This document shows positions 44,193 through 53,091 of a stretch of DNA of 64,000 bases, piece by piece. The position numbers and the translations under genes were made by a program. The notes beneath the pieces were generated by a model. The model saw only the letters and a list, made by a program, of their open reading frames with translations, did no database searches and was not told the origin of the DNA. The stretch is from NCBI GenBank assembly GCA_017792425.1, contig CP051233.1, positions 1,832,402-1,896,401 of the forward strand, written 5' to 3'. Each line of letters begins with the position of its first letter. Positions within the stretch are counted from its first letter, which is position 1. The DNA comes from Thalassovita sp. Lineage in GTDB: Bacteria; Pseudomonadota; Alphaproteobacteria; Rhodobacterales; Rhodobacteraceae.

Positions 44193-44776
44193 TCCTGCCG
44201 TGCGCGCCACGCTGCCCAGGCCTCGGGCGTGTCCAGATCCGTCAACGCGTGGTCGTGGGGCAGGGGAACCAGCCGCACGCGCTGCCTGTGCCGCACGAGG
44301 ACGGATCGTGCGCCCTCGTCGCCGCGCAGTTCCAGCAATTCTCGCAACAGGTCGTGCGGAAAGATCACCGGATGACCGGGTACACCAGCCGCGCTGGCCC
44401 CGCGCGTGATCGCGCCGGGTTCATGCGCCCGCCAGACGGCAGACAGGTCCGCCGCAGTCAGGTCCGGCATGTCGGCAGGCAGAATCATCAGGTCTGTCAC
44501 CGTGGCAGGCAGCGCCTGTACGCCGGTGCGGATGGACGCGCCCATGCCTTCGGCGGCGTCGGGCACCCCCACTGGCACCGCGCCATCCGGCAGGCAGGCT
44601 GCGCGCGGATGATCCGGGCCGGGCAGGCAGACATAGGTTGCCACGTCGCGCACCCGCCCGATCATGTCCGCCAGCAAGGGCTGCCCGTTGACCGGCTCCA
44701 GCAGCTTGTCCCGTCCCGCCCCCATTCGGGTGGACCCGCCCGCCGCAAGGATCAGGACCGCGCGTTGTCCGTTCAT
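44189..44776 (-). CDS. MobA/MocA-like nucleotidyltransferase (molybdenum cofactor or similar)
   Basis: A 195-aa NTP-transferase-fold protein. The nucleotide-binding N-terminus is LILAAGGSTRMGAGRDKLLEP (about 8-28), with the metal/nucleotide aspartate in LILPADMPDL (about 96-105) and GHPVIFP near residue 131. It resembles MocA, which makes the molybdopterin cytosine dinucleotide cofactor, and CobY/IspD-like relatives. Sequence alone cannot fix the substrate. It lies 16 bp downstream of the CorC/HlyC gene on the same strand. Confidence 0.8.
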   Translation of the reverse strand: MNGQRAVLILAAGGSTRMGAGRDKLLEPVNGQPLLADMIGRVRDVATYVCLPGPDHPRAACLPDGAVPVGVPDAAEGMGASIRTGVQALPATVTDLMILPADMPDLTAADLSAVWRAHEPGAITRGASAAGVPGHPVIFPHDLLRELLELRGDEGARSVLVRHRQRVRLVPLPHDHALTDLDTPEAWAAWRARQD

Positions 44777-44792
44777 CCCCAGCCCCCGGACA

Positions 44793-46091
44793 TCACAGGG
44801 GCCGGATCTTCAGCTTGGTCACGCGGTTGCCGTCGCGACCGCGCACCTCGAACCGGAAGCCGTGAAAGCTGAACACCTGTCCCACGTCGGGGATCATCTG
44901 AGCCTCGTGAATCACCAGCCCGGCCACGGTGTTGGCCTCGTCATCGGGCAGCGACCAGTCCGTCGCGCGGTTCAGGTCGCGGATCGTCATCGCCCCCTCG
45001 ATCAGGAACTGGCCGTCCTTGGTTTTCTTGATCGGGTGGTCGGCGTCGGGGTCGAATTCGTCGGTGATCTCGCCCACGATCTCTTCCAGGATGTCTTCCA
45101 GCGTGATCAGCCCTTCAAGCGAGCCGTATTCGTCAATCACCAGCGCGAAATGGGTCCGGCGGCGCAGGAACTGGCGCATCTGGTCATCCAGCGTGGTGGT
45201 GTCCGGCACAAAGTAGGGCGGCATCGCCACGTCAAGGATCTTGAACGCCTCCAGCCCCTTGGCCTCGGGCCCATAGGCCAGCTTGTGCATGCCGCGCAGC
45301 AGATCCTTGGCGTGGACCACGCCGACGATATTGTCCGGGTCGCCCTGGTAGACGGGCAGGCGGGTGTGGTTGCTTTCCAGGCACTGTGACAGGATCGCCT
45401 CGGGGGCGTCGTCGGCGTTGATCATCTCGATCTGGCTGCGGTGCAGCATGATTTCCTCGACCGCGCGTTCGCTCAGGTCCAGCGCGCCCAGGATGCGGTC
45501 GCGGTCCTCTTTTTCCACCACGCCTTCGGAATGGCCCAGGTACAGCGCCCCGGCGATTTCTTCGCGCACCGCCAGGATGTGGCTGTCGGGGTCGGCATTC
45601 ACGCCGAACAGGCGCAGCACGCCGCGCACCAGCCAGCGCACCGCCGTCACCATCGGGGCAAACACGGTGATGACCAGCTGGATCGGCCGAGACACGCCGG
45701 CGGCGGCGGATTCGGCGTTGGTGATGGCATAGGTCTTGGGCAGCACTTCGGCGAAGATCAGCACCAGCAGGGTCATCACCAGCGTCGCCAGCGCCACGCC
45801 GCTTTCGCCAAAGGCGCGGGTGAACAGCGACGTCGCCAGCGAGGCCGCAAGGATATTCACCAGGTTGTTGCCCAGCAGGACGGACCCGATCAGGCGTTCG
45901 TTGTCCTCGGTTATCTTCAACGCCCGCTCTGCGCCGCGCGATCCCTTGTCGGCCTGCGCCCGTAACTTGCCGCGCGACGCCGCCGTCAGGGCCGTTTCGG
46001 ACCCGGAAAAGAAGCCCGAAAGCACCAGAAGAAACAGGATCGCCGCGGCGGTGATCCAGAATGCGCTGTCCAGTACAGAGGTCGTTTCCAT
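44793..46091 (-). CDS. CNNM/CorC/HlyC-family membrane transporter
   Basis: A 432-aa protein with an N-terminal CNNM (DUF21) membrane domain of about four helices (about 10-150), including LSGFFSGSETALTAASR and IFAEVLPKTYA. Two cytoplasmic CBS domains follow (about 215-340; LPVYQGDPDNIVGVVHAKDLL and DEYGSLEGLITLEDILEEIVGEI), and a CorC/HlyC C-terminal domain ends the protein. The family is linked to magnesium and cobalt export or resistance. The start is ATG 46091; it diverges from the metallophosphoesterase across about 70 bp. Confidence 0.9.
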   Translation of the reverse strand: METTSVLDSAFWITAAAILFLLVLSGFFSGSETALTAASRGKLRAQADKGSRGAERALKITEDNERLIGSVLLGNNLVNILAASLATSLFTRAFGESGVALATLVMTLLVLIFAEVLPKTYAITNAESAAAGVSRPIQLVITVFAPMVTAVRWLVRGVLRLFGVNADPDSHILAVREEIAGALYLGHSEGVVEKEDRDRILGALDLSERAVEEIMLHRSQIEMINADDAPEAILSQCLESNHTRLPVYQGDPDNIVGVVHAKDLLRGMHKLAYGPEAKGLEAFKILDVAMPPYFVPDTTTLDDQMRQFLRRRTHFALVIDEYGSLEGLITLEDILEEIVGEITDEFDPDADHPIKKTKDGQFLIEGAMTIRDLNRATDWSLPDDEANTVAGLVIHEAQMIPDVGQVFSFHGFRFEVRGRDGNRVTKLKIRPL

Positions 46092-46160
46092 CTTTTTCCA
46101 ACAATCAGGTTTCGGCTAGGGTTATGGTGGTCAAACGCGACTGGTTCAAGGGAAGAGGCC

Positions 46161-46964
46161 ATGCGCATCCATCATATCGGTGAACTTCGCGGGCAGGTGT
46201 TGCTGTTCGGCGGACCCTATTCCAACCTGCCGGCCACGCAGGCGCTGCTGGCGCGCGGGCAAGGGATGGCGAAGCTGTGCACCGGCGACGTGGTGGCCTA
46301 TGGCGCCGATCCGATGGGCTGCATTGCGGCTCTGCGGGCTGCGGATGTGCCGGTGGTCGCGGGCAATTGCGAACGCCAACTTGCCGCACGGGCGCAGGAT
46401 TGCGGGTGTGGCTTCGACGCAGGCTCGGTCTGCGGCATAGCCGCGCGTGGTTGGTTCGCCCATGCTGACGCGCAGGTGACAGCGGCGGCGCGGGCGTGGA
46501 TGGACGGGTTGCCGGACATCCTCACCTTTGACCATTCCGGGCGGCGCTTTGCCGCGATCCACGGCGGGGTCAGCGCGATCAACCGCTTCTTGTGGTCCTG
46601 TTCGCCCGAAGCCGATTTCCGCGCCGAACTGGCGTTGCTGCGCGCCGCCACCGGACCGGTGGACGCGGTGATCGCGGGCCATTCCGGCATCGCCTTCCGG
46701 CGCGCGGTCGACGGGACCGAATGGATCAACGCCGGGGTGATCGGCATGCCGCCGCACGATGGCCGTCCGCAGACGGAATACGCGGTCCTGTCAGGCGGTG
46801 CGGTGGAATTTCACCGGCTGGACTATGACCATTTCGCCGCCGCCCGCGCGATGGAAAAGGCGGGGCTGACGCAGGGCTATGAAACCGCGCTGATCACCGG
46901 CTACTGGCCCTCGCAGGACATCCTGCCGGATCAGCTGCGGTTGTCGCCCCGCGCCAACGGGTGA
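46161..46964 (+). CDS. Calcineurin-like metallophosphoesterase with altered first motif
   Basis: A 267-aa protein of the YfcE/MJ0936-like phosphoesterase group. Later metal motifs are present: CTGDVVAYG (about 40-48), AGNCERQLA (about 67-75), a conserved HGG (about 134-136) and AGHSG (about 172-176). The normal first motif GDxHGN is replaced by FGGPYSNL (about 16-23), so the usual Asp and His ligands are absent there. It may bind one metal, use other ligands, or have lost catalysis. Its last 34 bp overlap the end of xerD on the opposite strand. Confidence 0.75.
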   Translation: MRIHHIGELRGQVLLFGGPYSNLPATQALLARGQGMAKLCTGDVVAYGADPMGCIAALRAADVPVVAGNCERQLAARAQDCGCGFDAGSVCGIAARGWFAHADAQVTAAARAWMDGLPDILTFDHSGRRFAAIHGGVSAINRFLWSCSPEADFRAELALLRAATGPVDAVIAGHSGIAFRRAVDGTEWINAGVIGMPPHDGRPQTEYAVLSGGAVEFHRLDYDHFAAARAMEKAGLTQGYETALITGYWPSQDILPDQLRLSPRANG

Positions 46965-47869
46965 TGGGTCAGCACCAGCTCTTTCAGCCGTTCATCCAGG
47001 ACGTGGGTATAGATTTCCGTGGTGGACACGTCCGCATGGCCCAGCAAGGTCTGGATGGACCGCAGGTCGGCCCCGTTTGCCAGAAGATGCGTGGCAAAGG
47101 CATGGCGCAACGTGTGCGGCGTCACCGTTTCGGGGGACACACCCGCCGTCACTGCCAGTTCCTTGACCAGCATGAAGAACCGATGCCGGGTCAGGTGCCC
47201 GGCCTTGCCCCGCCCGGGGAACAGGAATCTCGACGGCGCGACCCCGCGCGCCTTCAGCGCGTCGTTCTGATCGGCCAGAACCTTGCGCCACGCCGCCAGC
47301 GCCTCGCGCGCGGGGGGCGACAGCGGCACCATGCGTTCCTTGCCGCCCTTGCCCAGGATCAGCAGCATCCGCGGATCGCCATGGGTCGCCGCCAGTGGCA
47401 GCCCCACCAGCTCGCTGACCCGCATCCCGGTGGCGTACAGCAGCTCCATCAGGCAGGTGTTGCGCAACCGGTCCTCGGGTGTGCGTCCGGTGTCCCGCGC
47501 GGCCTGCAGCAACCGTTCCACATCGGGCACCGACAGCACCTTGGGCAGGCGTTTCTGCCGCCCCGGCCCACGGATCTGGATCGCAGGGTTATCCGCGCGC
47601 CAGCCTTCCTCGAAGGCAAAACGATAGAGTTGCTTGATCGCGGACAGGCGGCGAGCGCGGGTGGCCTTGCTCAGCCCCTGCGCGTCGCAATGGACCAGGT
47701 AGGCCTCTACGTCCTCTCGCGCCAGTGACACCAGCGCCAACTTGCGGGCCCCGGCCCAGTCGGTGAAATCCTTCAGGTCGCGCCCATAGGCCAGCAAGGT
47801 GTTGCGCGCAGCCCCCAGTTCGGCGGCCTGCGCCTCAAGGAAGGCCGATATCCAGCGGTCCGCCTCCAT
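46931..47869 (-). CDS. xerD: Site-specific tyrosine recombinase XerD
   Basis: A 312-aa tyrosine recombinase that, with XerC, resolves chromosome dimers at dif. An N-terminal core-binding SAM-like domain (about 1-90) precedes the catalytic domain. The active-site residues read Arg150 (GMRVSEL), Lys174 (GKGGKER), His252 and Arg255 (PHTLRHAFATHLL), His278 (LLGHADVSTTEIYTHV) and nucleophile Tyr287. Its single-copy housekeeping setting, with no mobile genes nearby, argues for Xer function. The start overlaps the next gene's stop (TGATG). Confidence 0.94.
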   Translation of the reverse strand: MEADRWISAFLEAQAAELGAARNTLLAYGRDLKDFTDWAGARKLALVSLAREDVEAYLVHCDAQGLSKATRARRLSAIKQLYRFAFEEGWRADNPAIQIRGPGRQKRLPKVLSVPDVERLLQAARDTGRTPEDRLRNTCLMELLYATGMRVSELVGLPLAATHGDPRMLLILGKGGKERMVPLSPPAREALAAWRKVLADQNDALKARGVAPSRFLFPGRGKAGHLTRHRFFMLVKELAVTAGVSPETVTPHTLRHAFATHLLANGADLRSIQTLLGHADVSTTEIYTHVLDERLKELVLTHHPLARGDNRS

Positions 47870-49380
47870 CACGGGCTTCGGGTCAGCAGCAGCGCCTGCA
47901 GCGCGGCCTGTCGGGCGGTGTCCTCCAACCCCAGCGCACGGAACGCGGCCAGCGCGGTCTCCAGCCCGCGCATTTCGCCGCGCATCGCCGCCTCGTACTG
48001 CAGCATGGAATCGAGGATGATTTCGCCCACGCGGCCCTCGGACTGCAGCGGGTGGTACTCTTCCGGCATACCGCGGCTTTGGAACGCCCCAACGATCGCG
48101 CGTTCCATCGGGCTGTTGGCGGCGGCGGGGTGTGGCTGGCCCTGCGCCAGCGACAACAGGAACGCCAGTTCGGGAAACCGGTCCGCGTTGGCGCGGGCGG
48201 CGGCTTCGTAGTCGGGGGACAGCAGCGCCACGGACACCGCCAGTTCCGCAGCCTCGCCCGACAGGGGCAGCTGCGCCAGCGGTTGCGCGAACAGCCGGGC
48301 AAAGGGCACCTCTAGCCGGGCCGCCTGCATCGCGCGCCACGCCCCCGGCAGGCTGCGTGCGACCGCGCCCGGATCACCCGCGCGCAGGGCAGTGTCGAAA
48401 TGCTGGATCGCCTCGACCCGGTCCCAGATCCCGCCCGACGCGGCCGGTTGCCGTTCCGAGTAGATCCCCAGCAACCGGTTTTCCGGCAGCGCCCCGGTCA
48501 GCGCCAGCCGTTCCGCCGCTTCGATCCGGGCCTTCCAGCCCGCCAGGTCGCGCAGATCGGCCACGGCAAAGGCGCGCGGCAGCGGCGCGGTGGGCAGCGG
48601 TTCGCCCAACGCCTCCCACAGGCGAAACACCAGCGGCGTGGGGCGCACCGGGGGCAGGGGCAGCGGATCTTCGGCAAATTCCTCTGGGTCCAGGAAATGT
48701 GTCAGCAGCGCCTGTTCCTGGTCCGACAGCAGCTTCAGCGATTGCGCGGTGTTCAGCATCAGCGCCGCCGCGCGCCAGTCGCCCGACCGCGCGGTGCAGA
48801 AGATGCGCGCGGCAAAGCCGGGGGCAAGGCTGGGGGTGCGGATCAGTTCGGCGCAGGCGCGGTCCTCGTCCCCGGTCAGCAGGGTCGCGTCGAACCAGCG
48901 GGCGAACAGCGGTTTGGTGACAGGCCCGGCGCGTTCCACCAGCGCCTGTGCCGGTTCCACGGCGCCCAGCCCCACCAGCAGGTCCAGCCGCGCCGCCAGG
49001 AAGGCACCGTTCACGCCGGGATCAACCGGGGCTTCGGCCTCGGCCAGCAGCAGGGTATAGAACAGCGCCTGCATCGCGGGCAGATCCGTCAGTTTCTGCG
49101 CCTTCAGCAAGGTCACGATCCGGTCGGCCCGGCTGTTCTGCCACAGTGTCACCGGCAGCCCGGTCACCGAGGGCGACAACAGCCCGGCCGAATCCTGTGC
49201 AGGCGCGTCCAGCGGGGTCACGGAAACCTCGGGGATGCGGACCCCTTCGATGGGTTTGTCCGCCCCCGGCAGGGGCTGGATCACCGGCACCGGATCTTTC
49301 AGCCAGTCGATCGCCGACAGGGGCGGCCCGGCCTGCGCCACCGCTGGCCACAACGCCAGCGCCAGCCATCTAGCCCGCAT
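47869..49380 (-). CDS. Periplasmic protein of unknown function, upstream of xerD
   Basis: A 503-aa protein with a signal peptide (MRARWLALALWPAVAQA, residues 1-17) and then an almost wholly alpha-helical, Ala/Leu-rich body resembling helical repeats; I see no catalytic motif. I do not recognise the family. I recall similar long exported proteins next to xerD in roseobacters. It overlaps the upstream 49-aa gene by 11 bp and xerD by 1 bp, so all three form one transcript divergent from aroK-aroB. Confidence 0.7.
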   Translation of the reverse strand: MRARWLALALWPAVAQAGPPLSAIDWLKDPVPVIQPLPGADKPIEGVRIPEVSVTPLDAPAQDSAGLLSPSVTGLPVTLWQNSRADRIVTLLKAQKLTDLPAMQALFYTLLLAEAEAPVDPGVNGAFLAARLDLLVGLGAVEPAQALVERAGPVTKPLFARWFDATLLTGDEDRACAELIRTPSLAPGFAARIFCTARSGDWRAAALMLNTAQSLKLLSDQEQALLTHFLDPEEFAEDPLPLPPVRPTPLVFRLWEALGEPLPTAPLPRAFAVADLRDLAGWKARIEAAERLALTGALPENRLLGIYSERQPAASGGIWDRVEAIQHFDTALRAGDPGAVARSLPGAWRAMQAARLEVPFARLFAQPLAQLPLSGEAAELAVSVALLSPDYEAAARANADRFPELAFLLSLAQGQPHPAAANSPMERAIVGAFQSRGMPEEYHPLQSEGRVGEIILDSMLQYEAAMRGEMRGLETALAAFRALGLEDTARQAALQALLLTRSP

Positions 49381-49519
49381 CAAGCACCACCTTTTCGCGG
49401 ATTTCCGTCTGCTTGGGGGAAAAATCAGCGCCAAGGAAGGGGCCGACATAGGCGTATCCGGTCAGTCCGATGACTGCCAGAACGATCAGGATCACCACCC
49501 ATTTGATAAGACGCCCCAT
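49370..49519 (-). CDS. 49-aa single-pass membrane protein
   Basis: A short protein with one strong membrane helix (about 5-30, LIKWVVILIVLAVIGLTGYAYVGPF) and a short acidic/polar tail ending KVVLDAG. Its stop lies inside the start of the 503-aa periplasmic-protein gene (11-bp overlap), the coupling expected of a real gene. No known function; conserved membrane topology with xerD-linked neighbours suggests envelope association. Confidence 0.7.
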   Translation of the reverse strand: MGRLIKWVVILIVLAVIGLTGYAYVGPFLGADFSPKQTEIREKVVLDAG

Positions 49520-49640
49520 GCTTTCTGCCCGTGTCTGATTTGTCGATTTTCCCCAACTTATAACTGGCCTTTTCACCAAGATCACGTCATTCATCCGTGA
49601 ATATTGAAAAACGGCGCAAGATGGCCGAAAAGGCGCGACC

Positions 49641-50189
49641 ATGAGCTGGAAACTGAAAAAGACCGTCGCGCTTGTCGGGATGATGGGGGCGGGCAAGACC
49701 GCTGTCGGCAAGACGCTGGCCGCCCGGTTGAACGTGCCGTTCCTCGATTCGGACGCCGAGATCGAGGCCGCCGCCAACATGTCCGTGGCCGAGATCTTCT
49801 CTCGCGATGGGGAATCGTTCTTTCGCGAAAAGGAAAGCCAGGTCATCGGCCGGCTTCTGGAAACCGAACGCTGCATCCTGTCCACCGGCGGCGGTGCTTT
49901 CATGGCCGAGCGCAACCAGCGGATGATCGCGGAAAAGGGCGTGGCGGTCTGGCTGAACGCGCCGCTGGACATCCTGTGGAACCGCGTGCGCCACAAGGAC
50001 ACCCGCCCGCTGCTGCGTACCCCCGATCCGCATGGCACGCTGAAGGCGCTGTATGACAAGCGCACGCCGATCTATGCGCGCGCCGACCTGTCGGTCGACG
50101 TGATGCCACGCTACTCGATCGAGGATACCGCCAACCTGGTGATACAGGCGCTGCTGACCCGTGCCGACGTTCTGGAGGAATGCAAATGA
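49641..50189 (+). CDS. aroK: Shikimate kinase
   Basis: A 182-aa P-loop kinase that phosphorylates shikimate on the way to chorismate. Walker A is GMMGAGKT (residues 13-20), and the shikimate-binding DSDAEIE, FREKES and STGGGAF segments follow. It is coupled to aroB by an ATGA overlap, the classic aroKB pair, and it diverges from the xerD transcript across a 121-bp gap. Confidence 0.96.
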   Translation: MSWKLKKTVALVGMMGAGKTAVGKTLAARLNVPFLDSDAEIEAAANMSVAEIFSRDGESFFREKESQVIGRLLETERCILSTGGGAFMAERNQRMIAEKGVAVWLNAPLDILWNRVRHKDTRPLLRTPDPHGTLKALYDKRTPIYARADLSVDVMPRYSIEDTANLVIQALLTRADVLEECK

Positions 50190-51298
50190 TGGAAACCGTC
50201 CACGTCGGGTTGGAAGGGCGCGAATACGATATCCACATCGGCCCCGGTCTGCTGGCCCGGTCCGGTAACCTGATCCGCCCGCTGCTGAAGCGCCCCCGTG
50301 TCGCCATCGTGACCGATGAAAACGTCGCCGCCCTGCATCTTGGAAGCCTTAGGAGTGGCCTGCAAGCCGCTGGAATAGAAAGCGTTTCCATGACGCTTCC
50401 CGCCGGGGAAAGCACCAAGAGCTGGCCGCATTTCACCCGCACCGTCGAATGGCTGTTGGAACAGAAGGTGGAACGCAACGACGTGGTGCTGGCCTTCGGT
50501 GGCGGGGTGATCGGTGACCTTGTGGGGTTTGCCGCGGCGGTGCTGCGCCGGGGCGTGCGCTTCGTGCAACTGCCCACCAGCCTTCTGGCGCAGGTGGACA
50601 GTTCTGTCGGGGGCAAGACCGGGATCAACGCGCCGCAGGGCAAGAACCTGATCGGCGCGTTTCACCAGCCCTCGATGGTGCTGGCCGATACCGCCGTTCT
50701 GGGCACCCTGACGCCCCGCGATTTCCTGGCCGGCTACGGCGAGGTGGTGAAATATGGCCTTCTGGGGGATTACGAATTCTTTCAATGGCTTGAGGCGAAT
50801 GCTTCACGTGCTGCAGCAGGCGACATGGACGCGCGCATCCATGCTGTCAAACGCTCGGTCCAGATGAAGGCCGACATCGTCGAACGCGACGAGACCGAAC
50901 AAGGCGACCGGGCGCTGCTGAACCTGGGCCATACCTTCTGTCACGCGCTGGAATCCGCCACCGGCTATTCCGACAGGCTGCTGCACGGCGAAGGCGTGGC
51001 CATCGGCTGTGCCCTGGCGTTCGAGGTTTCGGCCCGCATGGGCCTGTGTTCGCAGGAAGACCCCAGCCGCCTGCGCGCCCACCTGCGCGCGATGAACATG
51101 AAGGTGGACCTGTCCGACATTTCCGGCGATCTGCCGGACGCCGACGCGCTGATCGCGCTGATGGGGCAGGACAAAAAGGTCGTGGACGGCCAGATCCGGT
51201 TCATCATGGCGCGCGGAATCGGCCAGGCGTTCGTGACCAAGGACGTGGATATGTCCATCGTCCGTACGGTACTGCAACAGGCGCTGGCGGACCGTTAA
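50186..51298 (+). CDS. aroB: 3-dehydroquinate synthase
   Basis: A 370-aa zinc and NAD-dependent enzyme that cyclises DAHP to 3-dehydroquinate. Motifs: VLAFGGGVIGDLVGFAAA (about 101-118), PTSLLAQVDSSVGGKTGIN (about 130-148), the metal-binding EVVKYGLLGD, LNLGHTFCHALE and HGEGVAIG. ATG at 50186 overlaps the aroK stop; ATG at 50180 and 50189 are also in frame. The dctB gene starts 41 bp after it. Confidence 0.96.
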   Translation: MMETVHVGLEGREYDIHIGPGLLARSGNLIRPLLKRPRVAIVTDENVAALHLGSLRSGLQAAGIESVSMTLPAGESTKSWPHFTRTVEWLLEQKVERNDVVLAFGGGVIGDLVGFAAAVLRRGVRFVQLPTSLLAQVDSSVGGKTGINAPQGKNLIGAFHQPSMVLADTAVLGTLTPRDFLAGYGEVVKYGLLGDYEFFQWLEANASRAAAGDMDARIHAVKRSVQMKADIVERDETEQGDRALLNLGHTFCHALESATGYSDRLLHGEGVAIGCALAFEVSARMGLCSQEDPSRLRAHLRAMNMKVDLSDISGDLPDADALIALMGQDKKVVDGQIRFIMARGIGQAFVTKDVDMSIVRTVLQQALADR

Positions 51299-51339
51299 GG
51301 CTCTGGTCTTTCTGGCCGCGCGCGCAGTAAGTTGACAGC

Positions 51340-53091
51340 ATGACACGGGATTTGCGCAGACGCCTTGCGGTTTTGCTGATCTTCCTGGCCGCCGTGACGG
51401 GCTTTGCCGGGGGCGTGTGGCGTTATGCCTACCTGCAGGCGCTGGATCAACTGGCGCAGCGCGGACAGGCAGACCTGACCTTGGCCACCGATCGGCTGAG
51501 CGGCCAGTTGCAACTGTACCAGCAACTGGCGGTGGTGATGGCCAAGCACCCGGCCGTCGCGGGCATCCTGTCGGGCATCCAGTCCGGCCCGTCCGATACA
51601 TTGATGATGGAAACAGCGGACAAGACCGCGGCGCTGGACGTGCTGCTGACGGATCGGCGCGGGCGTGTGCTGGCCTCGGCGAACGGGACGGAACCGCGCG
51701 ATCTGTCCGCCACACCTTATTTCCAGCGCGCCATGCAGGGGGCCTTGGGTGAATTCCACGGCATCAGCCGCAGCACCGGCCTGCGCGCCTATTACTTTGC
51801 CGCCCCGGTGTTCGATCCGCGCGGGCAGGTGGGCGGTGCGCTGGTTGTCGTCGCCAACATCGGCAAGGTCGAGGCCGAATGGCGCGGCGCGCGCCCGGCG
51901 GTGTTCTTTACCGACGCCAACGCTGAGGTGTTCATCACCAACCGGTCCGAATTGCTGTTCTGGCGGCGCGGTGCGGACGGCGGGCTGGCGCCGCCGGACG
52001 GTCCGGCCCCGAGTTTTGAACGCTATGACGTGGGTGCGCATGACATCTGGCGCACCGACTGGTCGCCCTATGTGCCCACGCGCGCGCTGCATCTGTCCCG
52101 TGAACTGCCCACGATCGGCATGACCGCCGAGGCGCTGGTGGATGTCGACCAGGCGTTGCGGTTGGCGTGGCTGCAGGCCGCCGTGGTGGCCGCCGTCTGC
52201 ACCGCCTTTGGCGCGATGCTGTTCCTTGCCACCGAACGCCGCCGCACGCTGGCCCTGGCCAATGTCGGTCTGGAAACCCGCGTGGCCGAACGTACCGCCG
52301 AACTGGAACAGACCAACGCCGCCCTGCGCCATGAAATCGCGGAACGCACCACCGCCGAATCCGCGCTGAAAAAGGCGCAGGCCGACCTCGTGCAGGCGGG
52401 CAAGCTGTCGGCGCTGGGACAGATGTCCGCCGGCATCAGCCATGAACTGAACCAACCCCTGATGGCGATCCAGCAATATGCCGAAAACGGCGCGGCCTTC
52501 CTGCAGCGGGACAAGCCCGACATCGCCGCGCAAAACCTGACCCGCATCAGCGCCATGGCCAAACGCATGGCCCGCATCATCAAGAACCTGCGCGCCTTTG
52601 CCCGACAGGAAAGCGAACCCGTCACGCGGGTGGACCTGACCGCCGTTGTCGAAACCGCGCTGGAACTCAGCGAAGCGCGCCTGCGGCAGGACGGCATCGC
52701 GCTGGACTGGACACCACCCGCCGTCCCCATGCATGTCATGGGCGGAGAGGTGCGCCTGGGACAGGTGCTGGTGAACCTGATCGGCAACGCCGCCGACGCC
52801 ATGACCGGCCAGCCCGAAAAGCGTATCACCATCACGCTGCGGCGCGACGGCGCGCGCATCTGCATGGACGTGGCCGACACCGGCCCCGGTATCCGCGAAC
52901 CCGAACGCATCTTCGATCCGTTCTATTCCACGAAAGAGGTCGGCGCCTCCGAAGGCATGGGTCTGGGCCTGTCCATTTCCTACGGGCTGGTCCAAAGCTT
53001 CGGCGGTGCGATCCGTGGCCGCAACCGCCCCGAAGGCGGCGCGATCTTCACCGTGGAACTTACCATCGCAGAGGGGGCCGAGGCCGCATGA
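51340..53091 (+). CDS. dctB: C4-dicarboxylate sensor histidine kinase DctB
   Basis: A 583-aa membrane sensor kinase. Helix TM1 (about 8-28) and TM2 (about 276-297) flank a large periplasmic PAS-like sensing region (about 29-275) with TPYFQRAMQGALGEFHGISRSTGLRAYYFAAPV, typical of DctB. A coiled coil (about 305-350) leads to the H-box SAGISHELNQPLMAIQQYAE (phospho-accepting His368) and the ATPase N, G1 (DTGPGI) and G2 (GMGLGLSIS) boxes. It should sense succinate-type acids and phosphorylate DctD, whose gene overlaps by 4 bp (ATGA). Confidence 0.93.
   Translation: MTRDLRRRLAVLLIFLAAVTGFAGGVWRYAYLQALDQLAQRGQADLTLATDRLSGQLQLYQQLAVVMAKHPAVAGILSGIQSGPSDTLMMETADKTAALDVLLTDRRGRVLASANGTEPRDLSATPYFQRAMQGALGEFHGISRSTGLRAYYFAAPVFDPRGQVGGALVVVANIGKVEAEWRGARPAVFFTDANAEVFITNRSELLFWRRGADGGLAPPDGPAPSFERYDVGAHDIWRTDWSPYVPTRALHLSRELPTIGMTAEALVDVDQALRLAWLQAAVVAAVCTAFGAMLFLATERRRTLALANVGLETRVAERTAELEQTNAALRHEIAERTTAESALKKAQADLVQAGKLSALGQMSAGISHELNQPLMAIQQYAENGAAFLQRDKPDIAAQNLTRISAMAKRMARIIKNLRAFARQESEPVTRVDLTAVVETALELSEARLRQDGIALDWTPPAVPMHVMGGEVRLGQVLVNLIGNAADAMTGQPEKRITITLRRDGARICMDVADTGPGIREPERIFDPFYSTKEVGASEGMGLGLSISYGLVQSFGGAIRGRNRPEGGAIFTVELTIAEGAEAA

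Noticed and set aside
46931..47869. Integrase of a mobile element, possibly tied to the two tRNA genes
   Set aside because: The protein fits XerD over its full length, lies over 15 kb from either tRNA, and there are no flanking direct repeats or cargo genes.
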